A stretch of DNA of 33,585 nt from a bacterium. GTDB taxonomy: Bacteria; T1Sed10-126. Positions 1 through 15,100 of this stretch are shown here, piece after piece. The DNA lies in assembly GCA_003557545.1 (NCBI GenBank), contig PWOD01000134.1:1-33585 (forward strand), written 5' to 3'. The position numbers and the translations under genes are program-made. Positions within the stretch are counted from its first letter, which is position 1, and each line of letters starts with the position of its first letter. The notes under the pieces were generated by a model. That model searched no databases. It saw only the letters and a list, made by a program, of their open reading frames with translations, and was not told the DNA's origin.

Positions 1-174
1 CCATCCGGCTCCACCGTTAGCCGTCGAGCCGGCGAACTGGGAATAGCCGTAAACAGACTGATCGAGATCGTTGACCAGCTGAAAATATGAATCAAGGAAT
101 CCCTTGGCATTATTCAGATGCTCCCAATTGGCGATCTCAAAGGGATCTTCTACCGTGCCACGGCCATCCTCAAA
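1..174 (-). repeat. Supermodule 13 (partial)
   Basis: Starts FEDGRGTVEDPF and continues through DLDQSVYGYSQFAGSTANGG to the window edge. It matches the lead-in segment of the other modules, so the protein continues beyond base 1. Confidence 0.85.
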
Positions 175-3100
175 AGGTGGCTGGAAGCTGGCTGTCGCTG
201 CCAGATCCTCAACCATAAAGATAGATTGAGTCGGCTGCGTACCGGTCAAATCACCGGACCAATGCTGGAACTGCCACGGCCAGATTGGAGTTGCATGGAA
301 ATTAACAGTTTGACTGGAGGGCATCTCTAACCGGAGAACTTCAGGGTAGGTCTCTCCATCAACAAAAATCTTCCCGCGATAACGCCGGGTATCATCATCT
401 TTGACAATTTCAACATCCCAGGCGGCACCATCAATAGATATCTCACCTTTTCCGCTGAGATAGATATCAAAATAGACAACCGGTAATTTCCAGGTGGGAT
501 CGGTGTCACCGGCAAAATATGGATAGCCACTATTAATATCTTCAGCTGTGTGAACAATATCCCAACCGGCATCCAGGTAGTTCTGAATATTTTTCATTTC
601 GGCTGTTGAAAGAGCAGTTCCACCGGCGCTATTATTCTGACCGGTAACCTGAGTATCCCAGAAACTATCGTCAACAGCACCCTCAAAACTAAATCCAACG
701 AGACCCCCGGCATTAGACGTACCAGAGACAGTACCGGCGACAAAGGTTTGGTCGACCGAACCCTCATTCTGACCGACAAGACCACCAACTCGATCATCTC
801 CAGAGACATTTACCATGGAATAGACCGTATCAAGTCGGCCATCCTCTTCCTGGCGACCAATCAAACCACCGGTGTAATCAGCACCCTGAACAGAACCAGC
901 ACGAATATTCAGATGACTGATCAGACCATAGTTTCTTCCGACTAACGCACCGGTAAAATCAGCACCCTGAACGGTAAAATCAGCAAGATTAAGATCGGTC
1001 ACGGTACTCTGTGGACCAACCACACCGAACAGGCCGACCTCATCCTGTCCAGATCGAGTTATATGGAAATTAGATATCGTCCGACCACGTCCATCCATAT
1101 GACCATCGAAGGGATCCGCGGAATTACCAAGTGGCTGCCAGCCAACAGGAATATTCACATATTGACTGTATCCCGGAGATTGATGATCAAGACTCTCCGA
1201 CAACATATAGTAGTTACCGGGGAAACATCTTACACTGTTCAGATGGTCCCAGCTGGCGATCCGATAAGGATCACCGGCGGTTCCCTGTCCTCCAGCAAAA
1301 TTCGGAACAAAGACCGCAGTAGTGTGGATATCATCAAGGACCAGAACTTCACGGACTGCATCCCAACCGGTCACATCACCCAACCAGCGTGAATGACGAT
1401 AACATTCGTCAACAACGGAGGCTTCCAACAGGACAGTCTCACCGCCGGGCAAGATCAGCGGGTCGGTATAAAAATGCCCCCCATTAACCGTAACATCTCC
1501 AACACCCTCCTGATCGATCGTAAGAAGATAGGTATCCGGCTTTGTAAAGGTCACCGTTGCTTCGGTCCAGGAGTCGATATAAACATCCATGATCCGCTGA
1601 TTACCGCTCAAATCCCCACCCCAACTATCAAATCTCCAGTAATCTTCGCCGAAGGTTTCCTCGGGAACAGCCTCCAAAGTATAGGTTTCACCAACGGAAG
1701 GAATGATTATCGGCTCAACATAGGGCGTACCGTTAACCAGGACCTCACCTTCACCAAAGATCTCCAGCTGGAAATTTTCAATCGTTTTTAACCAGATGGG
1801 ATTTTCATTTTCATCCATCGTCAAGAAAGGATAACCATCATTTTTCACAGTTGTGGTATCCTCAATCGTCCAGCCAGCATTAAGAAAGGTTCCAATCTCT
1901 GTCATCTGTTCGGTGGGAAGGGAAGTTCCTGCTCCATCCGAACGGCCGGCCGTATCCTGATCGAAGAAACAGTTATTAACTGTTCCCGATTGCTGACCGA
2001 TAAAGCCATTTACATTGGTATTACTAGATGCTGTCACATGTCCGGTGGAATAGGAGTTGGTAACAGTATTATAATTCCGACCGATAAACCCACCAATTTC
2101 TCGGTTGGGATTACGATCATCAAATATATCACCGGTGGAATAAGAGTTATGAACCTGCTGATTCAGCTCACCGATAAAACCACCCACATAACGATTACCT
2201 GAAACATCACCGGTTGAGTAACTGGAGCGGACATGTCCGCTGCCCCGGGAATCACCCACTAAACCACCAACGTACTGATTTCCACTAACCTCTCCGGTTG
2301 CATAGGAATAATGGATATGACGGCCCTGAAAATAACCAACCAGTCCACCGGTATAGTTCTGCCCGCGAACATCACCGGTGGCATAAGAATATTCAATTTC
2401 GAGATTACCGGCACCCCAGCCAACAAGACCACCGGTATAATCCCGATTGCTAGTATTAACATTACCGGTGGCATAAGAGCGATAAATCCGGGAATTGTTA
2501 TAGGCATAACCTACAAGGCCACCACGATCACGCTGAGTAGAATTAACATCGCCGGTGGCATAAGAGTATTCTATCAACCCGTTGGGCATCCGACCGACAA
2601 GTCCACCAATAAAACGGTGGTTGCCACCATTGACGGTTCCCTCGGCGAAAGAATGGCTGATCGTTCCATTATCGTTATCACCGACCAGCCCACCCTGCCG
2701 TTGATTGCTTCCAGTAATTTCTGCATCAGAACTGGAATGCTCAATTAGCCCATAATTACGGCCAACCAGACCTCCACCATCATATCGGGCCCGAATATCG
2801 CCCGAACTATGAGAGTTATAAATCTCAGCCCCATTGTCATTCTGACCAACAAGTCCACCAAAAAAATCATACCGTCCGTGAACATAAGCGTCAGCCGTGG
2901 AGTTACGGATAACCGCACCGCTGTAGTTCTGGCCGACCAGACCGCCCAACTCATAATCACCAGGGCCAACCTCACCTTCAAAATGGGAGTTATCAATCTC
3001 GCCATGGTTTCTCCCGATCAGACCACCAATTCGACGTCTGATATCTCCACGGACCCGGCCTTCAATCCAGACATTATAGATTTCACCGTAGTTGTAGGCG

Positions 3101-6100
3101 GCAAGACCTCCAACATCATTATTTCCATAGACATAGATATCTTCCAGACCGAGGTTGATAACCCGGCCAGCCGATTCAATCCGCTGAAAAAGACCTATTT
3201 CATTAGTCCCGGAATGGTTGACATTAAGACCGGAGATAGTATGTCCACGCCCATCAAGCTGACCGGTAAAATTACCCAGACGGGTCCAATTGCTAATATA
3301 GCCATGGGCGGTTTCATCAAAATCAGTTATCACAGCATAATAAGCACTGAGATTATTACGTATATCATCCAGATGTTCCCAGTTAGCTATGAGATAGGGG
3401 TTATCTTCAGTTCCATCCCCACCGGCAAACTCAGTCGCCTCCACAAAATTAGCCGTAATCTCTTTGTCAGAATTAACCACTAACTCCAGCTCGGCCTCAG
3501 GAGAGCTAATATCACCGCTCCAGTTATCAAACTCCCAGAAAACATTTCCGGCAAAATCGGACAGCGGCCGAGCTTCAATTAATATGGTTTCTCCAGGTGT
3601 TACCATGATTGGTTCAACATAAGTGTCGCCATCAACAAAAATAGTTCCCTCACCATTGATAGAAACTATTTCAAAAGAACTACTAAGTACCCATCCATCG
3701 GTGTCCGGGTTCAGATAAGGATACCCATCATTTACATAAACAGTAGTTGGTTCGATAGCCCATCCAGCATCAAGGAAAGTTTGTAACCCACGCATTTCAA
3801 AACGGCTCTTTCCGGTTCCACCAGCACTACTGGACTGACCTGAACTATCAACATCCCAGAAACTGGCATCAACAGTTGTGGCTGCTGCGCTACCAATCAG
3901 CCCACCAACCGAGGCATCCCCTGTGACTGAAGCAGCTGCGTAAGATTCTAACAGCTGGGCCCCATCGGCCTGACCAATCAAACCAGCTGTATGATCCTGC
4001 CCGACAACCTCACCCATAACATAACTACTGGCAAGACTACCGGTAAATCTACCGAACATACCACCTGTATAATCAGCTCCCGAAACCATCCCGGTCAATC
4101 CGATGGTATTCAGCTGACCGGAACCATAACCGGCAAGACCACCGGTATAATCCCCACCGGTGACCATAAAATTATCCAAACGAAGATCAAAAATCTCCGC
4201 GCCCGTATCCAGAATCCCAAACAGCCCAATATAATCTGAATCGGAGCGGTCGATATAATAATCACTAATTGTCTTGCCCTGACCATCAAAGACACCGCTG
4301 AACCCGGTTAAAAGATCACCCACAGGTTCCCAGCCTCTATCAGCATGGGCGGTGGCCGAAGCATATTCCTGATAACCAAAGGTGGCTGAATCAAGATCGT
4401 TAATCAATAAATAGTCGGCATCCGGGAACCAGCGCATATTATTCAAATGGTTCCAGTTGGCGATTTCAAAGGGTGCTTCCGGATCACCATATCCAGCGGC
4501 AAACAGATCATCGTGAAAGATAAGTTCAACATTTGTATCGGTTTCAACGAATAACTGATCGATCCGCTCGGTACTTACCAGGGCTCCACCCCATTCAACA
4601 AAGAACCAGTAATCAGCCGGAAGTGCTTCCAGGACAACCGACTCCCCGGGTTGAACAACCATTCCCGGTTCAGTATAAGTTTCACCATTGACCAGCAAGG
4701 TTCCCTCACCGGTAATATCAACGGTCAGATAAGTGCTCTTGACCCAGACCGGATCGGCTTCGCCGGTGGGGTGGGGATAACCATCATTAATATCCTCACC
4801 AACATTAACTATCGACCAGCCAAGATCGACGTAGGTCTGAAAATCAAGCAGTTGCTGATTAGATTTAGGTTCACCCAGCGGACTGCTGGATTGACCGCTG
4901 ATATCTTCATCCCAGTAGCTATCCACAGCCTGAGATCCTGCAGTTATGTCACCCACCAATCCACCCACCAGGAAACCACCGTCAACATTACCGCTGGCGT
5001 AACTCTGTTCTATATAGCCATCCTGGTCAAACCCGACCAGACCCCCCACAGCCTGCATTCCTTCAACATCAACACGGCTGTAAGAGTTAAATATTGAGGC
5101 TTCCAGATTAAAGCCGACCAGTCCACCCACACCATTATCGGAAATAACCTGACCCCGGGCATAAGAAGCAGAAATAGTTCCCTGGTCATTCTGTCCGACC
5201 AACCCCCCGATTTGGGTCTGACCACCAGAAAGTTGGATATCTACACCGGAGGTATGAATTTCCCCCAGCCGGTTTCTTCCTACCAGTCCACCAATTCTGT
5301 CGCCAATTCCAACAACTTCACCCTCTAAATAACTGTTTTGAATTGTTCCTTCATTTTCACCCGCCAGCCCACCAACCTCCTCATCACCTGAGACATAAAC
5401 AGATGTCAGCTGCAGCGAATCAACCACAGCGCCACTCAAAAGATGACCGAACATACCGACCAGAGCCTCACCGGGCCGATCGATATAGAGGCCGGATATA
5501 GTATGATTCTGGCCATCAATCTGACCACTAAAGCTAGCCACAGGATCCCACCCGGCTCCACCGTTAGCGGAAGAGCTGGCGTAATCATCATAGCCGTCAG
5601 AGGACTCATCGATATCCTCAATAAGCTCAAAATAAGCATTACTGAAATCACGGACATTCTGCAGATGGAGCCAGGAGGCCAGCTGATAGGGTGATTCCTC
5701 GGTTCCCTGTCCTCCAGCAAACTGCTCCGGTTGAAAGCTGGCCAGAACAGTCCGATCGGTAGTTACATAAAGCTGTTGTTCCACGACATCACCCTGCAGG
5801 TCACCATCCCACTCAACAAATCCCCAGTAAGAATCCGGTGCGGCGGAGAGGGTAACAGTTTCTGATACGATCAGAGGTTCAAGATAGGTCTGTCCATCGA
5901 TTTTAACAGTACCCTGACCATCAATATTTACCAGTAACAGGGGTGATTTTTGCCAGCTTCCTGTTGCCTGAGAGATTATCGGATAACCATCATTAGCCAG
6001 CTGATCGGAGTAGGAGATTGCCCAACCTTCGGCAAGATAGTTGCTTAACTGACGCATTTGGGTTGAATCCCGACCAACCCCACCGTCGCTAACAGTGACC

Positions 6101-9100
6101 TCGGAACTTTCCATATCCCAGAAACTGCCAGAAATAGTTCCGGTATTATTACCGATCAATCCACCCCGCTGCGTAGCTCCATAAACTTTTCCAGTAGAAT
6201 AAGAGTTAGTAAGATTACCGCTGTTCCAACCGATCAGCCCACCAACTTCACCCTCACCCTCGACCCATGTCCGGGCATAAGAATTAGTGATTGAGTTCAG
6301 ATTACGACCAACCAAACCACCGACCCGATCAGCTCCAGAGGTTACTGTGGTTTCGGTGAAACTACCGGTTATTGTGCCATCATTATATCCCACAAGACCT
6401 CCGGCATAGGCTCCACCATAGACAGGACCGGTAACAGATGAGCGATCTACCTGGGACTGGTTTTCACCGACCAGACCACCAATTCGCTCGGTTTGACCAA
6501 CGACTTCGGCAGCCGACTGAACATAACGAATCAAACCGGAGTTGATACCTATAACTCCGCCAACCTGTTGGTCGGCCTCGACTTTACCATCGACGAACAG
6601 CTCCGACACAGTGCCAGAAAGATGGCGGCCAACAACCGAGCCGACCGCGTAATTGGCAGTAATATCAAAATCCAACAGCTGAAAATCAGTTATTACTCCA
6701 CCATCAACAACACCAAAAAGTCCCTGGTTGCCACTATCAGGCCGATCGATATAGAGATCTTTTATAGCAAAACTATCTCCTGAAAAATTACCGGAGAAGG
6801 GAGTTGACTGGTCACCCAGCGGATACCAACCGGAATAATCCCGGGCCTGGGGCCCGGCCAGTTCATCATACCCTGCAGTTGTTTGATCAAGATCGGTCAC
6901 CAGTTTAAAATAGGCCTCCGGATGGTTCCGGACATTATCAAGATGGGCCCAGGTGATAATTTCATAGGGCTGCTCCTCAGTTCCCTCGCCACCGGCAAAT
7001 TCAGAGACTTCAAAGTTCGCCCTGATAACCTTATTAGCATCCATTAAAACAGTCTTAACCGGTTCCGTGCCAGACAGATCAAGATCCCATCCGGCGAACC
7101 TCCAGTACTGATCCTCGGGAACACTCACATAGGGAACAGCTTCCAGCGTGATTGTATCACCGGCAAGAACTGTTTCAACATAACTATCCCCATCGATCAG
7201 AACCGTCCCCATTCCTTCAATATGAACAGTTATCCTGGTCGCAATTCTCCAGGTCGGCGTGCTTCCAGTCAGGTAGGGATATCCATCATTTTTCTCAACA
7301 TCAGAGCCAATAATGTCCCAGCCCGCCGCTGTAAAACTACTTATATCTTTAATTTCATCAGTCGCAAGACCGCTGGCTCCAGCACTCGATTCTTCGCCCG
7401 ATTTTTCAATGTCCCAGAAACTATTACTGATTGTTTCAGTATTTACGGCGGCAAACCCACCAACCTGGTTAAGCCCACTGACCTCGACTGTGGAATAGGT
7501 AGAATCAATCGTTCCGGCATTATGAGCAACAAATCCGGCAACAACTTCATTCCCGTCAACCTGACCGTGAACAAAGGAGTTCTCGATGGTTCCATCCTCG
7601 AGCTGGCCAGCAACGCCACCAAGATAATCAGCTCCGGTAATAGCAACATCAAGCTCTGCGAGCGCGATCTCACCACCGGTGATATGGCCGGCAACACCAC
7701 CAAGATGATTTCTACCATAGACTGCTATTCTTCCACCAGAACCACCGCCTGAAGCCTTAAAGTTAAGTCTGCCTTGATAACCGATTGTGTCAGGCGGACC
7801 AGAAACCTGCATAGCCGACATACGTCCGGCCAGACCACCGAGGTAATCATTTCCACTAATATCTGCAGCAACATCCAATCCCCATGCATGACCCGTATCA
7901 GCAAGTCCGACTACACCACCAAGGTAATCTCCACCCTCCAACTGCAGATCGATATCCAGCAGCATCAGCTCAACATCTTGGGCATGACCGGCCACTCCAC
8001 CCAGATAGTTGGCACCGTTGATATCTCCTTCTAATGCAAAACCGGTAACCTCTGAGTTAATCAACCGACCGGCAACACCACCAAGATAATCAGTCCCGGA
8101 GATGGAAAATTTAACAGTGCTATTTTCATCCAGATCAACTGTTGATCCAGCTAACGTCCCGGCAACCCCCCCAACATAATTTAAACCCTTGGTTTCAACA
8201 TCAATTTCAAAGATACTGGAGATGGTTGTACTATCGGCCTGACCAAACAGACCACCAACATAACTATCCCCAATCACTTCAGCGCTGAGGTGCATGTCGG
8301 AGATCTCACCAGAAAAAGTTCCGGCCAGGGATCCCACACGGGAGCGACCCCAACACCAGAGGTCATCCCCTTCAACTGCACTCATTTTTGCCCCTTCAGC
8401 CCTTCCGGCAAGAGCGCCCACATACTGATTACCCTGAACTTCCCAGCCGGACAGTTTGAGGTTACTGATTTCACCTTCCAACCGAGAAAAGAGTCCGACA
8501 TAATCAGAGTCGGTGCGATCGATATAAAGGTCACTTATTGTATAACCGCGACCATCCAGAGTTCCAGTAAAGTTACCTACTACACTATCACCCGGATCCC
8601 AGCCTAACCCCTGGTTAGCATCGGGACCGGCAATGCTGTCATAACCTCGTGTAGAGGAATCCAGATCATTCGCCAGCCGATAATGGAGGTCGGGAAAGCC
8701 TCTGATACTCTCCAGATGATGCCAGTCAGAGATCTCATAGGGAAACTCCTCAGTTCCGTCACCGGCCTGAAAATAAGGGGTGAATTCAGCCAGCAGACTC
8801 AGATCCTCTTCAACCATAAACTCAACAAAGGTATCGGGACCCGAGAGGTCCTCCCACCAGTGTGAGAACTGATAAAATTCAGCGGGGACAGCCTCGATAG
8901 TGGCCAGTTCATGGCTGGGCAACTCGACCGGAGCAAGATAGGTTTCACCATTGATCAGTACCTTACCCTCACCCTCTATTTGGACAGTAATATAGATATA
9001 AGGCAACTGCCAGACCGGAGTATCCTCGGAAAAATAAGGGTATCCCTGATTGTCAACTTGAGCGGCGCGAACAATATCCCACCCGGCATCACGATAGGTA

Positions 9101-12100
9101 TTTACATTTTTCATTTCAGCGGTGGTCAGAGGTTTACCACCAACACTTTCATCAACCCGGGTCGTTTCGAGGTTCCAGAAACTGTTTTCAATCCGGCCAG
9201 CCGACCCAGCACGGGCAACTAATCCCCCGGAATTTTCACTGGCAGTAATTTTACCAAGTGCATACCCACGATTGATATGTCCCGATTGATTAACAGCTAT
9301 CAACCCGGCGGCAAACCGCTCGCTGGCCTCAATCTCCCCGGTGCTATATATATCTGTCAATATTCCCTCATCAACCGAACCAGCCAGTCCACCTACTCTA
9401 TTTCGACCGGTGAGATGAACTTCAGAAAAGGACTGTTCAAGCTGAAATTGATCGACCTTACCAACAATTCCGCCCAGCTCGTCACGACCGGCAATAGTCC
9501 CATTTACACCAATTTCATGGGCAGTTAACTCCTGGGCGCGACCAACAGCTCCCCCTACCTGATCACGACCGTGAAGTTCAACCATTATATCGACTGTGGA
9601 AAACTGACCGGTTTCTAAAAATCCTACCAACCCACCAAGCTGATTCCCACCATGAAGTTCTCCAGAAACTGTCAGATCAGAAATTTCAGCACGGCGAGCG
9701 TATCCCGCGACTCCACCAACCTTTTCCCTTCCGATTAGATGCAGGTTATCAAGCAGCAGATCGGTCACCTTGAACTCGTCATTTACAAAGCCAAATAGAC
9801 CGACAAACTCACGATCGGGGCGGTCAACAGTCAGATCAGCTATCGCATAACCCTGACCATCCAGAGTTCCCCTGAAGGGCTGCCAGTGATTAAGTCCCAC
9901 CGGGTCCCAACCAGCACTATCGTTAGCCGCGCTGGAGGCAACTGTTTCATAACCCCAGGTCCCGCTATCGAGATCGCCGATCAGTTCATAATGAGCTGTA
10001 AGATCATCACGTATATTGTTCAGGTTATACCAGTTTATTATCCGGTAAGGTGTTTCTTTAGAACCATCCCCACCAGCGAAATCATCAGCAACAAAACTGG
10101 CCTCAACCTTTCTATCCATGCTCATATCAAGGGTTTGGAACAGGTCGGTTCCAACAACATCGCCGTCCCATCCAACAAACTGCCAGTATTCAGCCGGATC
10201 CGCCAGAAGCTCTATAGTATCAGCCGTTGTAACCGGCTCCCGATAACGGTCACCGTCTACCCAGATCTCACCGGCGCCCTCAATTTCAAGTACCAGCGTG
10301 GGACTTTTAAGCCATATCGGGGTGTCACCACTGAGATAAGGATAGCCATCATTATTAACCTCTACAGTCTGCTCAATATCCCAGCCGGCAGCAGTATAAT
10401 TAACCAACTGTTTCATTTCAGCTGTCGTCCAACCAACCCCACCGTCACTCTCGTCCTGACCGGTCAGATCAACATCCCAGTAACTGTGTCTTACTATACC
10501 GGCTATGTTATAACCAATAAGTCCACCCAGATCAACCTCACCTGTAAGCGGGGCGGCCGCATAACTGTTTTCAACCAGGGCATCCTCGAGGAAACCGATT
10601 AACCCCCCGACTTCGTGGGCACCCGTCAGTTCTACCCGAGCATAAGAGTTTCTGATAGCCCCCTGCTCTAACAATCCAACAAGTCCACCAGCCTTATCCG
10701 CAGCAGTTAACTGACCGGACGCATATGCTTGAGAAATCTGGCTGTTATAACTGGCCCCGGCCAGACCACCCGATTTATCTCCAGCATCGAGGGTAAGATT
10801 TTGAACTGCAGCGTGATGAATGGCCGCATGATAATTTCGACCAACCAGGCCACCGGTGTAATAGTCCCCCGCCAGGACCAGCTCATCTGCCTCAATACTG
10901 CTTAAATCAGCCTGGTTCGCACCGGCCAGGCCACCCAGATAATTTCCACCGGAAACAGCACCATGGTTCAGGTGAAGGTTTTCAATTGAGGCACAAGCAC
11001 TATAACCGGCAACAGCACCTACATAGTTTTTCCCGGTGACAACAAAATCTTCAAGAATCAGATCGGTCAGAGTTCCGTCACCGGAGATATGGCCAAACAA
11101 CCCCACATAATCGACCTGCGGATGATCCGCACGGAGGCCTGTAATCGTATGTCCCGCTCCATCGAGATGGCCGGTGAAAGCAGTTGTTTCATTACCAACT
11201 GGTATCCAGCCACTATCAGCAGCGACAAATTTTTCGTAACCATCAGTTTGTTCATCCAGATCAGCAGTCAGCTGAAAATCAGCTGTAAGAAAACAGCGCA
11301 TGCTATTAAGTTGATACCAGTTAGAAATCTCATAGGGCTCTTCCGCCGTCCCCTGTCCAGCATCAAAATTCGGTTTGAAGAGAGCGGTAACGGAATGATT
11401 GTCAACCACAGCCAGATATTTAACCAATTCATCCCCGGTAAGTTTTCCCTGCCACTGTTTAAAACGATAACAGATATCGCTTTCCAGAACAGTAAGCTGA
11501 ACGGTTTCTCCCACCATCAGGGGCAGAGGAGCGATGTAGGTATCACCATCAACCATAATATCACCCTGACCAACAATATCAACAGTCAGAAAGACAACCG
11601 GTAGTTGCCAGTAAGGATCAGCTTCTTCGTTCAAATAAGGATATCCATCATTGCCGGCAACTGTGGTCGTATCAATCTCCCAGCCGGCGGCTTGATAACT
11701 ATAAATGTTCTTCATCTCAACAGTGGTCAAAGCCATCCCGCCGGCGCTTTCCGACTGTCCAGTGGCCAGTTTGTCCCAAAAACTATCCTCCACAGCGGAT
11801 GTCACCTGATGACCAATCAACCCACCGGCCCGATTATCAGCAGTTACGGGACCAGCAGCGTACGAATTAGAAACAAGACTGTCATCAAGATAACCAACCA
11901 GTCCGCCTGCTTCAAGCTCAGCAGCAACCTGGCTGCGGGAGAAAGAGTTGACGATAGAGCCCTCAACACTATTTCCCACCAGCCCACCGATCTGATTTTC
12001 ACCCCAGACAGAACCGGTTGACCAGGCGTATTCGATCGAACCATCACGCCAATTTCGTCCAACCAGCCCACCTACACGATAGTCACCACTAACGTCTGCT

Positions 12101-15100
12101 TCCGAACTAACCCACTGCAGCTGCCCGTCATTTCGACCAACCAGCCCACCAACCCTGGTTCGACCACTGACTGTACCGGCCGCGGTAACGTTGCTAACCG
12201 TTCCAGCTTCTAAATGGCCCAGCAAACCACCCACGTACCAATCACCCCGTATGTCGAGGTATTCAAGCTGCAGGTCGGCAATAGCAGCCTGATGACCGGC
12301 CAGACCGAACAAACCAACGAAAGATTCTTCAGGCCGTTCTATATAAAGATCAGAAATTGTATGATTTGCACCATCAAATGAACCGGTGAAGGGAGTATCG
12401 ATGCCATCGTCAGGGCGACCTTCTCCCAACGGTTGCCAGCCTAAACCGGCATGGGCATGGGAGGAGGCCAGCTCCTCATAGCCATAGCTGAGCTGGTCCA
12501 GATCGTCGATCAGCCGGAAATAAGCATCCAGATGATCACGGACGTTATTCAACTGTGTCCAGTTAGCTATCAGATAAGGATCGGCAGCGGTCCCTTCACC
12601 CCCGGCGAACTCATCGGGAGCAAAGTCGGCCTGAAGATTTATACTATCATCAACATAGATTTCAACCAGCGTATCAGAGCTGTGAAGATCACCGCTCCAG
12701 CCGACAAAATGCCAGTATAACTCGGGCACAACCTCCAGCACGATAGTTTCGCCAACCACCGGAGTCAGCTGTTCCACATATGTTTCACCATCTACCAGAA
12801 CATCACCCAATCCAACTATATCGATTGTCAGATGAACAACCGAAATCTCCCAGATCGGACTATCACCGGTAAGATAAGGATAACCATCATTTTCCACCTG
12901 TAAGACACCTTCAATATCCCAACCGGCATCACTATACAGTGCTAAAGATTTCATCTCCGAGGTGGTTTTTCCTTCGCCACCATCACTGGTCGGCTGCTGA
13001 GAAAGATCAATATCCCAGAAACTTGCCAGGACATCTCCCTGGTTATCAGCCACAAGGCCCCCACCGCTATTATGAGCAATGACCTCAGCAGTCGAATAAA
13101 GGTTTTCAAGAGTCCCGTGGTTAGAGCCACTGACACCGGCCACAGCAGACTGCCCGGTTACCAGACCTCGAACAAAACTGTTTAGTATTGTGCCCTGGTT
13201 GACCCCGACAACTCCACCCACATCAACCTGACCATTTACTTCACCGACAAAACTGGTCAGCTCCAGCTGACCGGCATGGTGGCCGACAACTCCACCAACC
13301 TGATCGGTTCCATTAACCACTGTTGTTTTAAAAGTTAATTTAGTTAGATTAGTATTATCGTTATGGCCGATTAAACCACCGGTGTTGTTTTCCCCATCCA
13401 CCAGGTGATCAAGAACTTCACCCCGGCTGACAGTTCCGCCTTCGGTCTGTCCGATAAGCCCCCCAACGGAATTAGCACCGGTAACATCCAGACCCTGAAG
13501 CAGAAAATCATCAAGGTCGGTCTGCTGACTGTGACCGATAACTCCACCCACCCGGTCATCGGCAGCTATCAGAAGATCAGCTGCATCCAGATTAGTTATT
13601 GTTAGATCGACCCCGGTGCCAAGCAATCCACCAACATTATTATTACCATGAATTTCAAAATCGATCAGATCGATCTGATCAAACTGACTCTGTCCTGCAT
13701 GACCGGCCAGACCACCAAGATTATCATCTCCTGTTACCTGACCGGCACCAACAATTATATTTACAAAAGTTGCCTGCTCCGCCACACCTACCAGACCAGC
13801 CGTATAATCGGCACCGGTAAGTTGATAATCCCGCAGTTGGAGATTCTCCACCGCAGCGGTACCGGCGATATAACCAAAGAGGCCGACCGCTTCCTGACCC
13901 GGACGATCGACGTAAAGATCATCCACAATATGATTCTGACCATCAAGATGGCCGGTGAAAGGTTCTGACTGACTACCAATTGGCTGCCAGCCGGCACCTC
14001 CATCAACCGTTGGTCCGGCATAAATATCATATCCATAGGAATTTTCATCAATATCATCGGTAATAATAAAGTAAGAGTCGGGATAATCCCGAACATTGTG
14101 CAGATGAGACCAGGCAGCGATTTGAAAAGGATCGGTTTCAGAACCGGAGCCACCATCAAACTGGTCCTCAGTGAAAAACGCAGCGATCTGCTTATCCCCA
14201 TCAATGAATAACTGCTGGAGGGGGACGGTTCCGGCAAGGTCTCCATCCCAGAAAACAAACGACCAAAAATCATCAGCTACTGCTTCGAGGGTCGCGGTTT
14301 CTCCAGGCACAGCACCGGTAACCCCTTCCTGTGGAACACCGTTCACCAAAACATGGCCGTCACCAAAAATATTTATATCAAGTTGATTACTGATCAACCA
14401 GACCGGAGAGACCTCGCCGGAGATATAGGGATAACCATCGTTCCCATAAACTCCCGATCCTTCAATATCCCAGCCGGCATTAAGAAAAGTATCCAGCCGT
14501 TTCATTTCATCCGTTGTTTTACCCTCAATATCACTGGTTGCTTCATCATTACCTATACCATCGGTCAAACCGGAGCTTTCAATATCCCAAAAACTATTCT
14601 GAATGACACCGGTAAAAATATTCTGACCAAGTAGTCCCCCAGCACGTCCGTCTGCCACCACCTCACCGGTAGCGAACGAGTTGCTGATTGTCGAACGGTT
14701 TTCTCCGACCAGTCCCCCGGCAATTATACTGGAAGCAAAAACCTCCGCCCGGGAGTAGCTATTAGTAATATTACCCGGTTCGTTTCGGCCAACCAGACCA
14801 CCAACCTCAGCACTACCTGTGACGGTTCCGGCGGAGGATGAACTGGCAATCAGACCCTGGTTACGACCAGCCAAACCACCGGTTCTTTCCTCCTCAGAAT
14901 TGACAGTAAGGTCGACATGGGAGTAGATAATAGTTCCCTCACTCTCATTCAACCCGACCAGACCACCGACCAGACGGTCATTTCCAGTTACCTGGCCCCC
15001 TTCAACCAGAACATTCCGAACCATGGCTCGACTCAAGCCGGCCAGTCCACCAACCCGGCCATTACCGAAAACAGTAATATTTTGCAGCGTAAGATCAACT

